From NCBI GenBank assembly GCA_002392915.1, contig DGHQ01000023.1, positions 62,001 through 126,000 on the forward strand: a stretch of 64,000 nt of DNA, read 5' to 3'. Under the pieces are notes generated by a model. That model did not search any database and was not told the origin of the DNA. It worked only from the letters and a program-made list of their open reading frames with translations. Within the stretch, counting starts at the first letter, position 1. Each line of letters starts with the position of its first letter. Both the position numbers and the translations under genes were made by a program. Below, in pieces: positions 33,479 through 42,869 of the stretch. This DNA comes from Bacteroidales bacterium UBA3844. GTDB taxonomy: Bacteria > Bacteroidota > Bacteroidia > Bacteroidales > Paludibacteraceae.

Positions 33479-36400
33479 GTGCTTATTCTTGCCGCACTTG
33501 TTTTCACTCTATTCACTGCGGCGTATTTTGTATTGCAAAATGAGCAACTACAAAGTAAGGTTGTACGCAAAGTAACGAAAGAAATCGAAGCTCGTACTGG
33601 AGCGGATGTTTATCTTGACAGAATCGACTGGAATTTTCCTAACGCATTCATAATAAACCAGTTCTACATATCTGACGAAGAAAAAGACACTTTGCTTTAC
33701 GTCGACAGAGCAAAGGTGACACTTAATGTGCTTCCTCTTCTCAAATCGTGTATCAGCTTCAGAACAATCCAGTTCACAGAGGCAGATGCAAGAATAAAAT
33801 ATCTGAAAGACCGTAATAAATACAACTATGATTTCCTCGTAGATGCGTTTACTACGCCTAACGACACTACGTCGCTCGACTGGGATTTTGATCTTGAGTC
33901 GCTCGCTTTCACCGACTGCAAAATGGATTTTGTTACTGACGACGCGATTATTCCCGTCGACAGTGTCTTCTGCCCACAACATATTGCGCTAACCGACATC
34001 AACGGAGCTTTGTTCATCAAGGAATCTATGTTCTCCAATTCTCAAGAATTCCGTTTGCACCGTCTACACTTCAAGGAACGCTCCGGACTTGAATTGAGCA
34101 ATCTCTCCACCACAGTGACTGTATCCGACGATGAAATCAATTTCGATGAGTTTGTGACCCAAACACAAAACAGCCAACTCGCATTTTCGAAGGCATCCAT
34201 AACACTTCCTAAAATACGAGAAAACTTACACAGATTGGAAGATGGCAGAATAGACCTTTCATTAAGGTCTTCCTACATTCATCTTGCCGATTTCTCATCT
34301 CTTTTCCATTCGTTCAAAAATTCAAAAGACGATATACGTCTGAGCGGAAGCATAATCGGAACAAGACGTGAAATGAATTTGAAATCCATCCAAATGGACA
34401 TGGGAGAAACAATGACTTTCGACGCAGATTTCAAATTCACAGACTTTTTCAATATCGACTCTCTTGGCATCGACGCGGACTTCAAATCAATCACGTTGAC
34501 TGCTTCCGACGCAAAAAAGCTGGGGCAATTGATTATCGACCGCCCTGTTTATCTTCCTCCCGTAGCTGATTCGCTTGGTATGATAAGATTCTCAGGAATC
34601 GTATACGGAAAATTCAAAGAACTTTACGCAGAAGGAAACCTAACCACAGACGGTGGAACTATATCCACCGACGTAGTAATCAAAGCAGACGACAACAAAT
34701 ATGAGAAATTCAATATCATAGGAGCCACAGCTGCAAGAAACTTCAATCTCACCAAACTGTTTGGAAAAGAGAGTGGTTTTGGGAAAACAGCATTTGAGCT
34801 AGAGGTCGACATCCAGAAAATCGAAGCAGACAAGTTTGAGATGGAGCTTGCCGGAAAAATCGACACCATATACTTCAAAGACTATCTCTACCAGGGTGTG
34901 ACAATCAACGGAAAGCTTAACGATAGAAGTTACACCGGAAATTTCACACTCAAGGATGACAATATCAACTGTGAATTTGAGGGAAGCATCAACATGAAAC
35001 ACAAAGACATGCCGGTGATGAACTTTGTGGCAAGTGTGAAAGACGCGAATATTGACAAACTTAACTGGATTGAGTCGGAAGATCCAATCACCGTCTCATT
35101 CGACATCACAACTAACTGCACCGGAAAAACAATCGACGACTTGTCAGGTTCGGTGACACTCGATAACTTTCTCTGCACTCGTGGCGACAGATACCTATAT
35201 CTGAATCTGTTCACACTCAACACCGTCGCTTCAAAAGAGGGCAAAAAACGCATCAACATCATCTCCGACTACATCAACGGAAATGTGGAGGGTCAATATT
35301 CATTTGCGACTTTGGTTGACAACATGAAACATATCGCCTATTCTTATCTGCCTACTCTAAAACAGATGGATAGCAAATACGACGAGAATAAAGAGACAAC
35401 TAAAAATGCCAACGATTTCACATTCAACTTCACAATTGAAAACACAGAGCCGATCAACGATATTTTTGAACTCCCAGTCGTGATACAACAGAAAAGCAAA
35501 TTGAAAGGATTTGTCAACGACAATGCTCAAAAATTCCAACTGAGGTTCGAAGCTCCTCTTTTCATATATAAGGATAATATTGTGGAAGACGCTTTGCTTT
35601 TGGTCGAAAATCCACATGACAATCTTAAAGTTGTGTGCCGCACTACGTATGCCGACCCTGACAAACGCAGATATCCATACTATATAAGTTTAAATGCCAA
35701 CGCGAAAGACGATAATTTCGATTTGCGGTTGTCGTTCAGCAATTCGGAAAATGTAACATACAGCGGAAATTTGTCGTTGAAAACGGCACTGAAAGGATAC
35801 TCCGACAACGGATTGTCGGCTGACATCTCAATCATACCTTCAAAAATTGTTATCAAAGATTCGGTATGGACCATCGGTGCCGGAGAAATCGAACTTCGTC
35901 CGAAACTGCTTGATGTGAAACGATTTGAGATTGAAAACAAGTTCCAGAAATTCCATGCACTCGGACGGACAACAGATTTGCAAGACGACAGTCTGAGAAT
36001 ATGGTTTACAGATCTAGACGTGACTCATTTCAGCAATATCATGGATAATAAATTCATAACATTCGGCGGCATTGGAGACGGTGATTTCTACTTGACCAAA
36101 TTGTTCAGCAACCCTACCGTCGAAGGAAGACTAGGACTATACGATGCCTACCTTAACAATTATCCATTCGGCGACATGCAGGCAGAATTCGGCTACGACA
36201 AGAAGAACAACACTCTGATTTTCGGCACAAATGTGATTTCCGCCTATGAGACACATAAGAAAAGTGAAATCGACGGTGCTGTATACTTTGACGAAGATTC
36301 ATTGTTTATTGACGGTAGACTTCGAGACATTGACATGAAATTTCTCCGCATCTATCTTGACGGAATTTTGAGCAACAACACAGGTGTGCTCAACACTCAC

Positions 36401-37951
36401 GTCTTGGCACTCGGACACTTCAACAATATCGGTCTTGAGGGCATGGGATTAGTGCGTGATTTTGACTTCAACATCGACTATACCGATGTCAAGTATACCT
36501 TCACTGACACTGTGTGGATGACACAGAACTCGTTCAGAATGGATGGTATCAAGATAAAAGATCAGGAAGGAAACGACGGTCTTCTCTCTGCACTCATTCT
36601 TCATGAAGGATTCCTGCACTGGAAATATGCAGTCAACGTCGACTCTGAACACCTGTTAGCACTCAACACAAATGAGACAGACAACGAATTGTTCTATGGA
36701 AAGGCATACATCGGAGGCAAAGTGGAAGTTTCCGGAAGCGGCGATGAACTGAACATCGACATCAAAGCAAAGACAAAGAAAGACAGTAAGTTTGTCGTGC
36801 CACTCGATGGCACTAAAGGTGTGGACGACGCGGGATTCATCACCTTTAAGAAAAACACAAAGATGACGACGCAGGAAATGCGCAGGGCTAGAAGGATGAA
36901 GATACAAAAGATACACGAGGAGGAGGAAGAGGATCCACTCATTGTGAATGTCAACGCTGATATTGAAGCCACTCCTGATGCCCAAGTTTCACTGATTCTC
37001 GACCAGAAACTAGGAGATGTCATACGTGCAAGAGGAAACGGAAATCTGTCGTTCTCGTACGACGGAAGGGACGATCTATTCAAACTGTTCGGACAATATC
37101 AGATTACAAAAGGCGACTATCTGTTTACCATCCAAAGTATCATCGCAAGAAAATTTGATTTGCTCGACGGAAGTACAATCCGATGGAATGGAGATCCAAG
37201 TGCGGCAATCCTTGACGTGAATGCCAAATATACATTGAACGCATACGTCGGGGATATACTGTCAGAAGACAATGTCACCACGACACAAGTCAACTGTCTG
37301 ATGGATATCTCAGGCACAATTTCACGTCCGGTTGTCAAATTCGACCTCAACATGCCAAACATCGACGACGACATGATGCGAAAAGTACGCAGTGTGATCA
37401 ACACCGACGAAGCGATGAACAGAAACGTCGCCAGCCTTCTTGCTTTCGGAACATTCAACACAAGCGACTTTGTATCTTCCAGCAGGGCAGCAGTGGGATT
37501 TGCGGCATTGTCTACAGAAATCAGCGGACTTCTTTCGAAAATCAATAACGACGTGAATGTCGGCTTGAACTACCGTCCGTACTCAGAAGACCAGACTTCA
37601 GGAACGACCGAATTTGAAGTCGCACTATCCACAGGATTGCTCAACGACCGTCTGCTTCTGAACGGAAACTTCGGATACCGTGAAGGAATATCTGAAACCG
37701 ATGCCCAGACATCAACCAGTGGAGTCGTGGATTTTGACATTGAGTATAAAATTTCACCAAACGGAAGATTCAGAGGAAAAGCATTCAACCGCTCATCAAA
37801 CAGCTATCTGCGTCGGTTCAATTCCCAGACGCAAGGAGTAGGTTTGCTCTACCGTCACGACTACGACAATGCGGAAGAACTGATCAGCACATACATATCC
37901 CCATTCAAAAAAATGTTTGGAAAAAGACGTGAAGAAAAGAAAAAAGAATAA
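33479..37951 (+). CDS. tamB: TamB-like translocation and assembly module protein
   Basis: 1490 residues in the open frame. An N-terminal transmembrane anchor (LILAALVFTLFTAAYFVLQ) is followed by ~1200 residues of beta-rich AsmA/TamB-type repeat (a lipid-conducting groove by family), and the C-terminal DUF490/TamB domain (~1180-1450: IRARGNGNLSFSYDGRDDLF, YQITKGDYLFTIQSIIARKF, SSRAAVGFAALSTEISGLLS). It should span the periplasm from the inner membrane to TamL. The start is unclear: the only in-frame candidate is GTG 33479, yet upstream in-frame codons encode a basic segment (KIYTKIKKLTYI) expected before the anchor, and ATG 33435 is one frame off. The gene ends in a family A hairpin with a T9 run. 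Confidence 0.9.
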   Translation: MLILAALVFTLFTAAYFVLQNEQLQSKVVRKVTKEIEARTGADVYLDRIDWNFPNAFIINQFYISDEEKDTLLYVDRAKVTLNVLPLLKSCISFRTIQFTEADARIKYLKDRNKYNYDFLVDAFTTPNDTTSLDWDFDLESLAFTDCKMDFVTDDAIIPVDSVFCPQHIALTDINGALFIKESMFSNSQEFRLHRLHFKERSGLELSNLSTTVTVSDDEINFDEFVTQTQNSQLAFSKASITLPKIRENLHRLEDGRIDLSLRSSYIHLADFSSLFHSFKNSKDDIRLSGSIIGTRREMNLKSIQMDMGETMTFDADFKFTDFFNIDSLGIDADFKSITLTASDAKKLGQLIIDRPVYLPPVADSLGMIRFSGIVYGKFKELYAEGNLTTDGGTISTDVVIKADDNKYEKFNIIGATAARNFNLTKLFGKESGFGKTAFELEVDIQKIEADKFEMELAGKIDTIYFKDYLYQGVTINGKLNDRSYTGNFTLKDDNINCEFEGSINMKHKDMPVMNFVASVKDANIDKLNWIESEDPITVSFDITTNCTGKTIDDLSGSVTLDNFLCTRGDRYLYLNLFTLNTVASKEGKKRINIISDYINGNVEGQYSFATLVDNMKHIAYSYLPTLKQMDSKYDENKETTKNANDFTFNFTIENTEPINDIFELPVVIQQKSKLKGFVNDNAQKFQLRFEAPLFIYKDNIVEDALLLVENPHDNLKVVCRTTYADPDKRRYPYYISLNANAKDDNFDLRLSFSNSENVTYSGNLSLKTALKGYSDNGLSADISIIPSKIVIKDSVWTIGAGEIELRPKLLDVKRFEIENKFQKFHALGRTTDLQDDSLRIWFTDLDVTHFSNIMDNKFITFGGIGDGDFYLTKLFSNPTVEGRLGLYDAYLNNYPFGDMQAEFGYDKKNNTLIFGTNVISAYETHKKSEIDGAVYFDEDSLFIDGRLRDIDMKFLRIYLDGILSNNTGVLNTHVLALGHFNNIGLEGMGLVRDFDFNIDYTDVKYTFTDTVWMTQNSFRMDGIKIKDQEGNDGLLSALILHEGFLHWKYAVNVDSEHLLALNTNETDNELFYGKAYIGGKVEVSGSGDELNIDIKAKTKKDSKFVVPLDGTKGVDDAGFITFKKNTKMTTQEMRRARRMKIQKIHEEEEEDPLIVNVNADIEATPDAQVSLILDQKLGDVIRARGNGNLSFSYDGRDDLFKLFGQYQITKGDYLFTIQSIIARKFDLLDGSTIRWNGDPSAAILDVNAKYTLNAYVGDILSEDNVTTTQVNCLMDISGTISRPVVKFDLNMPNIDDDMMRKVRSVINTDEAMNRNVASLLAFGTFNTSDFVSSSRAAVGFAALSTEISGLLSKINNDVNVGLNYRPYSEDQTSGTTEFEVALSTGLLNDRLLLNGNFGYREGISETDAQTSTSGVVDFDIEYKISPNGRFRGKAFNRSSNSYLRRFNSQTQGVGLLYRHDYDNAEELISTYISPFKKMFGKRREEKKKE

Positions 37952-37957
37952 CAACAT

Positions 37958-37992
37958 GTAGAGACGCACGGTCGTGCGTCTCAGTTTTTTTT
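37958..37992 (+). terminator. REP-like hairpin (family A) with T-run acting as tamB terminator
   Basis: GTAG, then stem GAGACGCACG / CGTGCGTCTC, then CAG and nine T residues. The repeat element here doubles as a terminator. The 255-base gap 37952-38206 is bracketed by this copy and an inverted copy at 38115-38136. Confidence 0.8.
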
Positions 37993-38114
37993 TACACACG
38001 TCTCAGTTTTACACGTATCTCAATTTATTACGCACACAAATTTATTTATTATGCCATACATTTATCCCACGCATACTGTTCATACACACGCAAATCACAC
38101 ACCATTGTTATTAC

Positions 38115-38136
38115 ACGCACGTCCGTGCGTCTCTAC
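38115..38136 (-). repeat. REP-like hairpin, family A
   Basis: Minus-strand GTAGAGACGCACGGACGTGC and remainder, inverted relative to 37958. Followed on the plus strand by CAGATGAATGGATTCCCC and AT-rich ATTACGCATTT, the same composite as at 21911-22003. Confidence 0.7.
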
Positions 38137-38206
38137 ATGAGGATAATCAATCAGATGAATGGATTCCCCACACATTACAAATAATTACGCATTTATGAAA
38201 TACAAA

Positions 38207-39178
38207 TTATATTTTTCCCTCTCGTTCAAACTTTCGCATCTGCCACGTGTTGAACATGTTTTGCCACAAACTATAAAAACCGCCGGCTATAGCACATGAA
38301 GGATGAAGGAAAGTGGAGCCGAGCCAAATGATAAATACAGTGTTACGCTGAGCCAATCCCTGCCCTGCTCCGATATGTTCGCCGTAACCTCTTCCTATTC
38401 GTTTTCCAAAATAGAACAAAACAGCACAGACTACCATGGAAACAAAAGCCACTGCAATCTCAATCGGTATTCCAAACTCACTCGTTATAAGATAACGCAG
38501 AGTCATGGATATCGCAAGACACATAGCAATCGCCCAAAGGTATAGAGGAAGGTCTTTCCAAGTCTTCACCACTTCAATCACCTTAGGGAATATCATCTGC
38601 GTCAACAAAGCCATCAACATCGGAACTATAAGAAGCGGGGTGACACGTCTCACAATCATCAAAAAACTCTCATAAAGCGAATATTCCTGCAAAGACATAA
38701 AAGGTATCATCACAGGCACGAAAAAAGCCGTGATGACGTTGGAAATAAGAGTATACGTGGTTGTTGTCTCACTGTTTCCTCCCCACCGTTGTGTCAGCAC
38801 AACGACACTGCCAGTTGCGGTAGGGCTGGCGACACAGATAAATGCGGCTTCTGCCAAAACCACAAACTTAGTGTTTTGTAGAAAGTAGGCAATCAAAGTC
38901 ACCAACGACATCAGCAACACTTGAAACAGGAAAAGCATCAGATGCCAACGGGTGAATTTCAACTGACGCAGGTTCACTTTGCAGAATGTCACATAAAGCA
39001 TCACAAGCACCATCGTCGGGATTAAAAAATCCACAATGGCACGTACTGTATCACGAGTGGAACTCTGCAGATCAAGGTTGTGATAGACCAAATACGCGGT
39101 AATGCCAAACACCATTGCTATCATTAGCACGTACTGGTTGAAGAAATGCTTTATTTTATCTTTTGATGACATATTCAT
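38207..39178 (-). CDS. BASS-family (bile acid:sodium symporter-like) membrane transporter
   Basis: About 323 residues from the ATG at 39178; other in-frame starts exist at 39172 and 39208, and a TTG at 39235 would lie inside the neighbour's terminator. About nine to ten hydrophobic helices (YVLMIAMVFGITAYLVY, IVDFLIPTMVLVMLYVTF, MLFLFQVLLMSLVTLIAYFL). The segments CVASPTATGSVVVLTQRWGG and GLAQRNTVFIIWLGSTFLHP (AQRNT) correspond to the two crossover regions of the SBF/BASS fold. By family it would cotransport an organic anion with sodium; the substrate cannot be inferred. It stands alone, flanked by REP-like elements. Confidence 0.75.
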   Translation of the reverse strand: MNMSSKDKIKHFFNQYVLMIAMVFGITAYLVYHNLDLQSSTRDTVRAIVDFLIPTMVLVMLYVTFCKVNLRQLKFTRWHLMLFLFQVLLMSLVTLIAYFLQNTKFVVLAEAAFICVASPTATGSVVVLTQRWGGNSETTTTYTLISNVITAFFVPVMIPFMSLQEYSLYESFLMIVRRVTPLLIVPMLMALLTQMIFPKVIEVVKTWKDLPLYLWAIAMCLAISMTLRYLITSEFGIPIEIAVAFVSMVVCAVLFYFGKRIGRGYGEHIGAGQGLAQRNTVFIIWLGSTFLHPSCAIAGGFYSLWQNMFNTWQMRKFEREGKI

Positions 39179-39231
39179 TTTGGTCCGTTCTTCGGATTTG
39201 CCAATCATATTTACTGTGAAAAGGATTAATT

Positions 39232-39268
39232 GCAAAAAAACAAGGTCGAGATTGAATCCCGACCTTGC
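39232..39268 (-). terminator. Terminator of the papain-like protease gene
   Basis: Minus-strand stem CAAGGTCGGGATT pairs with AATCTCGACCTTG (short loop), followed by seven T residues. Confidence 0.9.
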
Positions 39269-39288
39269 CTATAAAAAATCAAATCTGA

Positions 39289-40782
39289 TTATTTCAACTC
39301 TTTTGCCAAGCGGCCGATCAACTCAGCTCCTGAATAATCATTTACAATCTTGCTGCTCAAATCAGCAGTAAGGATCTTGACGTCGTTTGTGATTTCATTG
39401 TTGAACACCTTCAATGGTTTTGCTTCAGAAGATGTGATGAAAGCGAAATTGTTTTCAAGATTGTCGTCGCCCGACTCATTCTTTGGATCAAGAGCCAAGA
39501 ACATGTAGCATTCAGCATCTGTCAATTCTCCATTGCAGAACACAGAAGGCAACTGGTATTCGATTGTCAACCTCTTGCCCAAAACCGAAGAGGCTTTAGC
39601 TCCTGCAGGAAGAACCGCATCCACTTTCACGTCTGCCAAAATAGCCTTCTCATGGAAATGTTTCTTCTTATATAGAGAATAAACGACGTCGCTATTGCTC
39701 AAATTCACATCTCCTGAACCCTTGTTCACAATATCGTAAGTCAACTTACGGTTGCCATTAGCAAGAGCCTCATCAGCAATAACTTCTAGTTTCAAATCAA
39801 CACCTGAAATTCCTCTTGTTGCAGCAGTACTATTTACGTACGCATTCGCATCATTGGATGCCGACCAAACACCAAATGCAAAATTTGTAAGGAAGTGGTT
39901 GTAACCAACCCAAATGTATCCGTTATCTCCCCACTCTGATGTACCCCATGAGTTTTGAATACGGAATGCCTTTCTTTCATCACTATATCCTACAATCATC
40001 ATAGCATGATATGCATGTCCACCGTTGTATGAATCTGGATCATCACTTGTGATAACAGCACTGCTATTCCAACGCATGAAATTCTCACCAAGCTTAGCGC
40101 CTACTACAAGAGGACCTTCTGTCAATTTAGACTTCAAGTTAGTAACCGTCATACCATAAGATCCACTGTTAGACAATTCTCTTGTGTATGCCACCAAACG
40201 GTATGCTCCAAGTTTGTTGCTTGAGTTTCCTGTCGAAGACACTCCATCACACGTCATTTTTTGACCTGTAAATGGTTTAGTACTCATATTTGCGACGCCC
40301 TTAGCGATCATGACCTTAAATGCTGGATCAAAACTAGATCCACCACACTGAGTTGAAGTAGAGCTGCTATAGTTAGTTCTCATCAAATGCCAAAGGTCGA
40401 TAGGAGAAGTCTGATAAGAAGCTGTATTCTTGTAGCTTGTATAATTATGGTCAATATTGTTGAGCGTAGTCTTCAATCCATAACCTGTAGCCCAAGCAAC
40501 ACATGTACCATAGGAGCCCTGGTTTCCTACAGCAGGAGTATATTTTGTCCAATCCACAGATGAAGGAAGACCAGAATCATCATTGTCAACATCATCAGTT
40601 GTCTCATCAGTGATATCCTCATTTTGTGGAATATAACCCATACAATCAAGCAGTGCTTCTAGAATATCAAAAACAGCTTGTGTTGTAGCCTCATCACATG
40701 AAGTCATAGAAAACGGCATTGTAGCAAGTGCACCACTGACAAATAGTTTGCCGGCACGACTACGTAGATTTCTTAAATTCAT
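39289..40782 (-). CDS. Papain-like (C1 family) cysteine peptidase lipoprotein
   Basis: 497 residues. Lipobox MTSC (Cys29) after a hydrophobic segment, then an acidic linker (DETTDDVDNDDS). The peptidase domain (~70-310) opens LPSSVDWTKYTPAVGNQGSY and has the oxyanion Gln and nucleophile in NQGSYGTCVAWATG (Cys94), the catalytic His in GGHAYHAMMIVGY (His259) and Asn in QNSWGTSEWGDNGY (Asn277). All catalytic residues are present. A C-terminal ~170-residue beta-rich domain follows (KLEVIADEALANGNRKLTYD, LENNFAFITSSEAKPLKV). By family such enzymes resemble the thiol proteases of Bacteroidales. Probably exported and lipid-anchored; no propeptide inhibitor is obvious. Confidence 0.88.
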   Translation of the reverse strand: MNLRNLRSRAGKLFVSGALATMPFSMTSCDEATTQAVFDILEALLDCMGYIPQNEDITDETTDDVDNDDSGLPSSVDWTKYTPAVGNQGSYGTCVAWATGYGLKTTLNNIDHNYTSYKNTASYQTSPIDLWHLMRTNYSSSTSTQCGGSSFDPAFKVMIAKGVANMSTKPFTGQKMTCDGVSSTGNSSNKLGAYRLVAYTRELSNSGSYGMTVTNLKSKLTEGPLVVGAKLGENFMRWNSSAVITSDDPDSYNGGHAYHAMMIVGYSDERKAFRIQNSWGTSEWGDNGYIWVGYNHFLTNFAFGVWSASNDANAYVNSTAATRGISGVDLKLEVIADEALANGNRKLTYDIVNKGSGDVNLSNSDVVYSLYKKKHFHEKAILADVKVDAVLPAGAKASSVLGKRLTIEYQLPSVFCNGELTDAECYMFLALDPKNESGDDNLENNFAFITSSEAKPLKVFNNEITNDVKILTADLSSKIVNDYSGAELIGRLAKELK

Positions 40783-40799
40783 ATCTTATATAATAATGG

Positions 40800-41882
40800 T
40801 TATTCTTTAACTTTCTGAATATCTATTCTGTCAGAAGATTTCTCTTTGTCAGAATCTTCTTTTTCTTTATCTGCCAAGCGGAAAACATGCTTTTCACTGG
40901 ATACAAATCGGTAGACACTCTCCCCATTCACAACTTTTTCAATTTTAACGTTGGACATATCAGGAGCAAAGAAAAACAAAGCCTCATTCATATCTATAGC
41001 GAAAGCTGACGCATTTGAGAAACGGCTTGGAGAACTGAACACACAATAATTAAGGGTGATTTTGCCCAAAATTTCCGCATGAGTCATGATCACAGGAGCC
41101 AAGAATTTAGAATAAGACAAATCAAAATCATGGTTGAACTTTGCATAGTTGAACAAAGCGGCACCACGAATTGTCTGATTTGAGAATATCGCGTCACCCT
41201 CAAATGTTGTGTTGTTCATCATCAGTTCCGAGCAAATCAACTTATGGAAATTAGCGTCACCTTTGAATGTGGCATCCATAAACGAGATATTGCCATTGGA
41301 GTAGCTTGAAGTGAATGAGAAATTCTTTTCAGCGATAATTTCATAAAAACGATTGATACCTCCTCTAAGTTCCACCAAATCGAATTTTGCACTTTCCCCA
41401 AAGGTTGACTTGCTGAAATCTAGATTGTCAGCTACCATAACTTTAGTGAAATCCACCTCTCCTCTGAAATCGCAATCTGAAAATGTCACTGAGCGACGGA
41501 AGTTTGCACTACATGAGAATTTATCCTTGAATTTCGACTTTCCAAGCACATTGCCCATAAACAAACAATGGTTGAAATAGATTGGAACCTCCACGTCTAC
41601 CTCTACCGCTATTCCTGAGGTGATTCTTGGTTCTCCACACTGTGTGAAATCCAAATCATCCCAAATCATACAATTCATCAACTGTATCGGTTTGCCTTTC
41701 TTAATCATCTTAATGATTTCTGCGGCATGGTACTCGGTCATCGCACTTGATGTCAATGATTCTGATTCTTTCGCCTCTGCATTCGTAGAGCCTACTCTTC
41801 CACAAGAGATATTGAAAAACGAAAAAAGCAACAAAACTGCTATCTTTATGGAATAAATCTGTGACTTTGTCATATACATCAT
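40800..41882 (-). CDS. Pentapeptide-repeat-like lipoprotein
   Basis: About 360 residues. Signal peptide with lipobox ISC (KIAVLLLFSFFNISCGRVG). ATGs at 41882, 41879 and 41873 could all start it. The body repeats short F-centred units (FRRSVTFSDCDFRGEVDFTK, NLDFSKSTFGESAKFD, NISFMDATFKGDANFHKL, AALFNYAKFNHDFDLSYSKF), the right-handed quadrilateral beta-helix of pentapeptide-type proteins. Function unknown; it stops 18 bases before the protease gene on the same strand, so the two are likely cotranscribed from the promoter at 41901-41933. Confidence 0.7.
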   Translation of the reverse strand: MMYMTKSQIYSIKIAVLLLFSFFNISCGRVGSTNAEAKESESLTSSAMTEYHAAEIIKMIKKGKPIQLMNCMIWDDLDFTQCGEPRITSGIAVEVDVEVPIYFNHCLFMGNVLGKSKFKDKFSCSANFRRSVTFSDCDFRGEVDFTKVMVADNLDFSKSTFGESAKFDLVELRGGINRFYEIIAEKNFSFTSSYSNGNISFMDATFKGDANFHKLICSELMMNNTTFEGDAIFSNQTIRGAALFNYAKFNHDFDLSYSKFLAPVIMTHAEILGKITLNYCVFSSPSRFSNASAFAIDMNEALFFFAPDMSNVKIEKVVNGESVYRFVSSEKHVFRLADKEKEDSDKEKSSDRIDIQKVKE

Positions 41883-41900
41883 TATTACTCTATTTGAAAG

Positions 41901-41933
41901 CAAAGTTAACTATTTTTGTATACTTAAGGCAAA
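41901..41933 (-). promoter_or_regulatory. Promoter of the pentapeptide lipoprotein/protease pair
   Basis: Minus strand: TTTG (41933-41930), 21-base spacer, TAACTTTG (41908-41901). This fits the Bacteroidetes consensus fully. Start codons lie 19-28 bases downstream. Confidence 0.75.
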
Positions 41934-42040
41934 AAAAGCACAAAAATAAAAACACTTTTCATAAAAAAGGTTGATTTTTTCAGATGAAACCTTAAAAAAA
42001 ACATAAAAGTCGGCATCATGTATTTCGACTTTTTAGAGAA

Positions 42041-42071
42041 ATAAAAAAGGAGACGTGTTTTTCACGTCTCC
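42041..42071 (-). terminator. Terminator of the FKBP operon
   Basis: Minus-strand GGAGACGTG-AAAAA-CACGTCTCC followed by TTTTTTATTT. Confidence 0.92.
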
Positions 42072-42098
42072 TATATGAAATCTTAATGATTCTATACC

Positions 42099-42839
42099 TT
42101 ATCTACGAGGCATACCTGAACGCTTTGGCAACTCAGGGTCAACCTCTACCAGCTCAACCTCAAATGTGATACATGATGCTGGAGGAATAGATCCTGCCTC
42201 TCCATCACCATAAGCCAAACGTGCTGGAATTGCAAGTTCTGCCTTACCACCTTCCTTCATCATCTTGATTCCTTCAGCGAATCCTGGGATTACACCTCTA
42301 AGATTGAAGATCGCTGGCTCTCCACGCTCTATTGAGCTATCGAATACAGTACCGTCAATCAACTTACCTGTATAGTTGACCTTCACAAATGAAGAATCTG
42401 AAGCCTGCTTACCTTTACCCTCAACTATAGACTTGAAATGCAATCCAGATGTTGTAACCTGAACACCCTCTTTCGACTTGTTTGCCTCCAAGAATGTCTC
42501 TTCCTCAGCTCTGTTCTTTTTAATTTGAACGTCACGAACCTTAGTGACATACTCCTGCATTACGTTTCTTGCATCTTCAATAGACATTGGTAGGCTCTCA
42601 GCATCTGCAGCGTTCATAGCCTCTGTAAAACCAGCGATTAGAGCTGCCTTGTTGATTGTATCACCTGGGAATCTCTCCAAGTCGTGCTTCAATCCGTCTC
42701 CAACATTGATACCAAGTGCGTAAGATACAGAATCAACATCTGTCTTCAAATTCTTTGACGACATCGATGACTGCTTCTGGCATGATGTCGACGCAAGTAG
42801 TGCCAAAACTGACACTGCTGTCATTAATTGTTTTTTCAT
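42099..42839 (-). CDS. FKBP-type peptidyl-prolyl isomerase, lipoprotein
   Basis: 246 residues. Lipobox TSC (LALLASTSCQKQ), so lipid-anchored. The N-terminal Mip/FkpA-like dimerisation domain (DSVSYALGINVGDGLKHDL) and long linker helix precede the FKBP domain (~125-235): VKVNYTGKLIDGTVFDSSIE, FNLRGVIPGFAEGIKMMKEG, IPARLAYGDGEAGSIPP, LEVELVEVD-type end. Active-site aromatic and Asp residues of the FKBP pocket (Y, F-D, F/L, VIPG, Y) are kept. It assists folding of exported proteins. It is the last of three tandem FKBP genes. Confidence 0.9.
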   Translation of the reverse strand: MKKQLMTAVSVLALLASTSCQKQSSMSSKNLKTDVDSVSYALGINVGDGLKHDLERFPGDTINKAALIAGFTEAMNAADAESLPMSIEDARNVMQEYVTKVRDVQIKKNRAEEETFLEANKSKEGVQVTTSGLHFKSIVEGKGKQASDSSFVKVNYTGKLIDGTVFDSSIERGEPAIFNLRGVIPGFAEGIKMMKEGGKAELAIPARLAYGDGEAGSIPPASCITFEVELVEVDPELPKRSGMPRR

Positions 42840-42869
42840 TATTGTTTTTATTTTTCTTTCCTTAATTTA

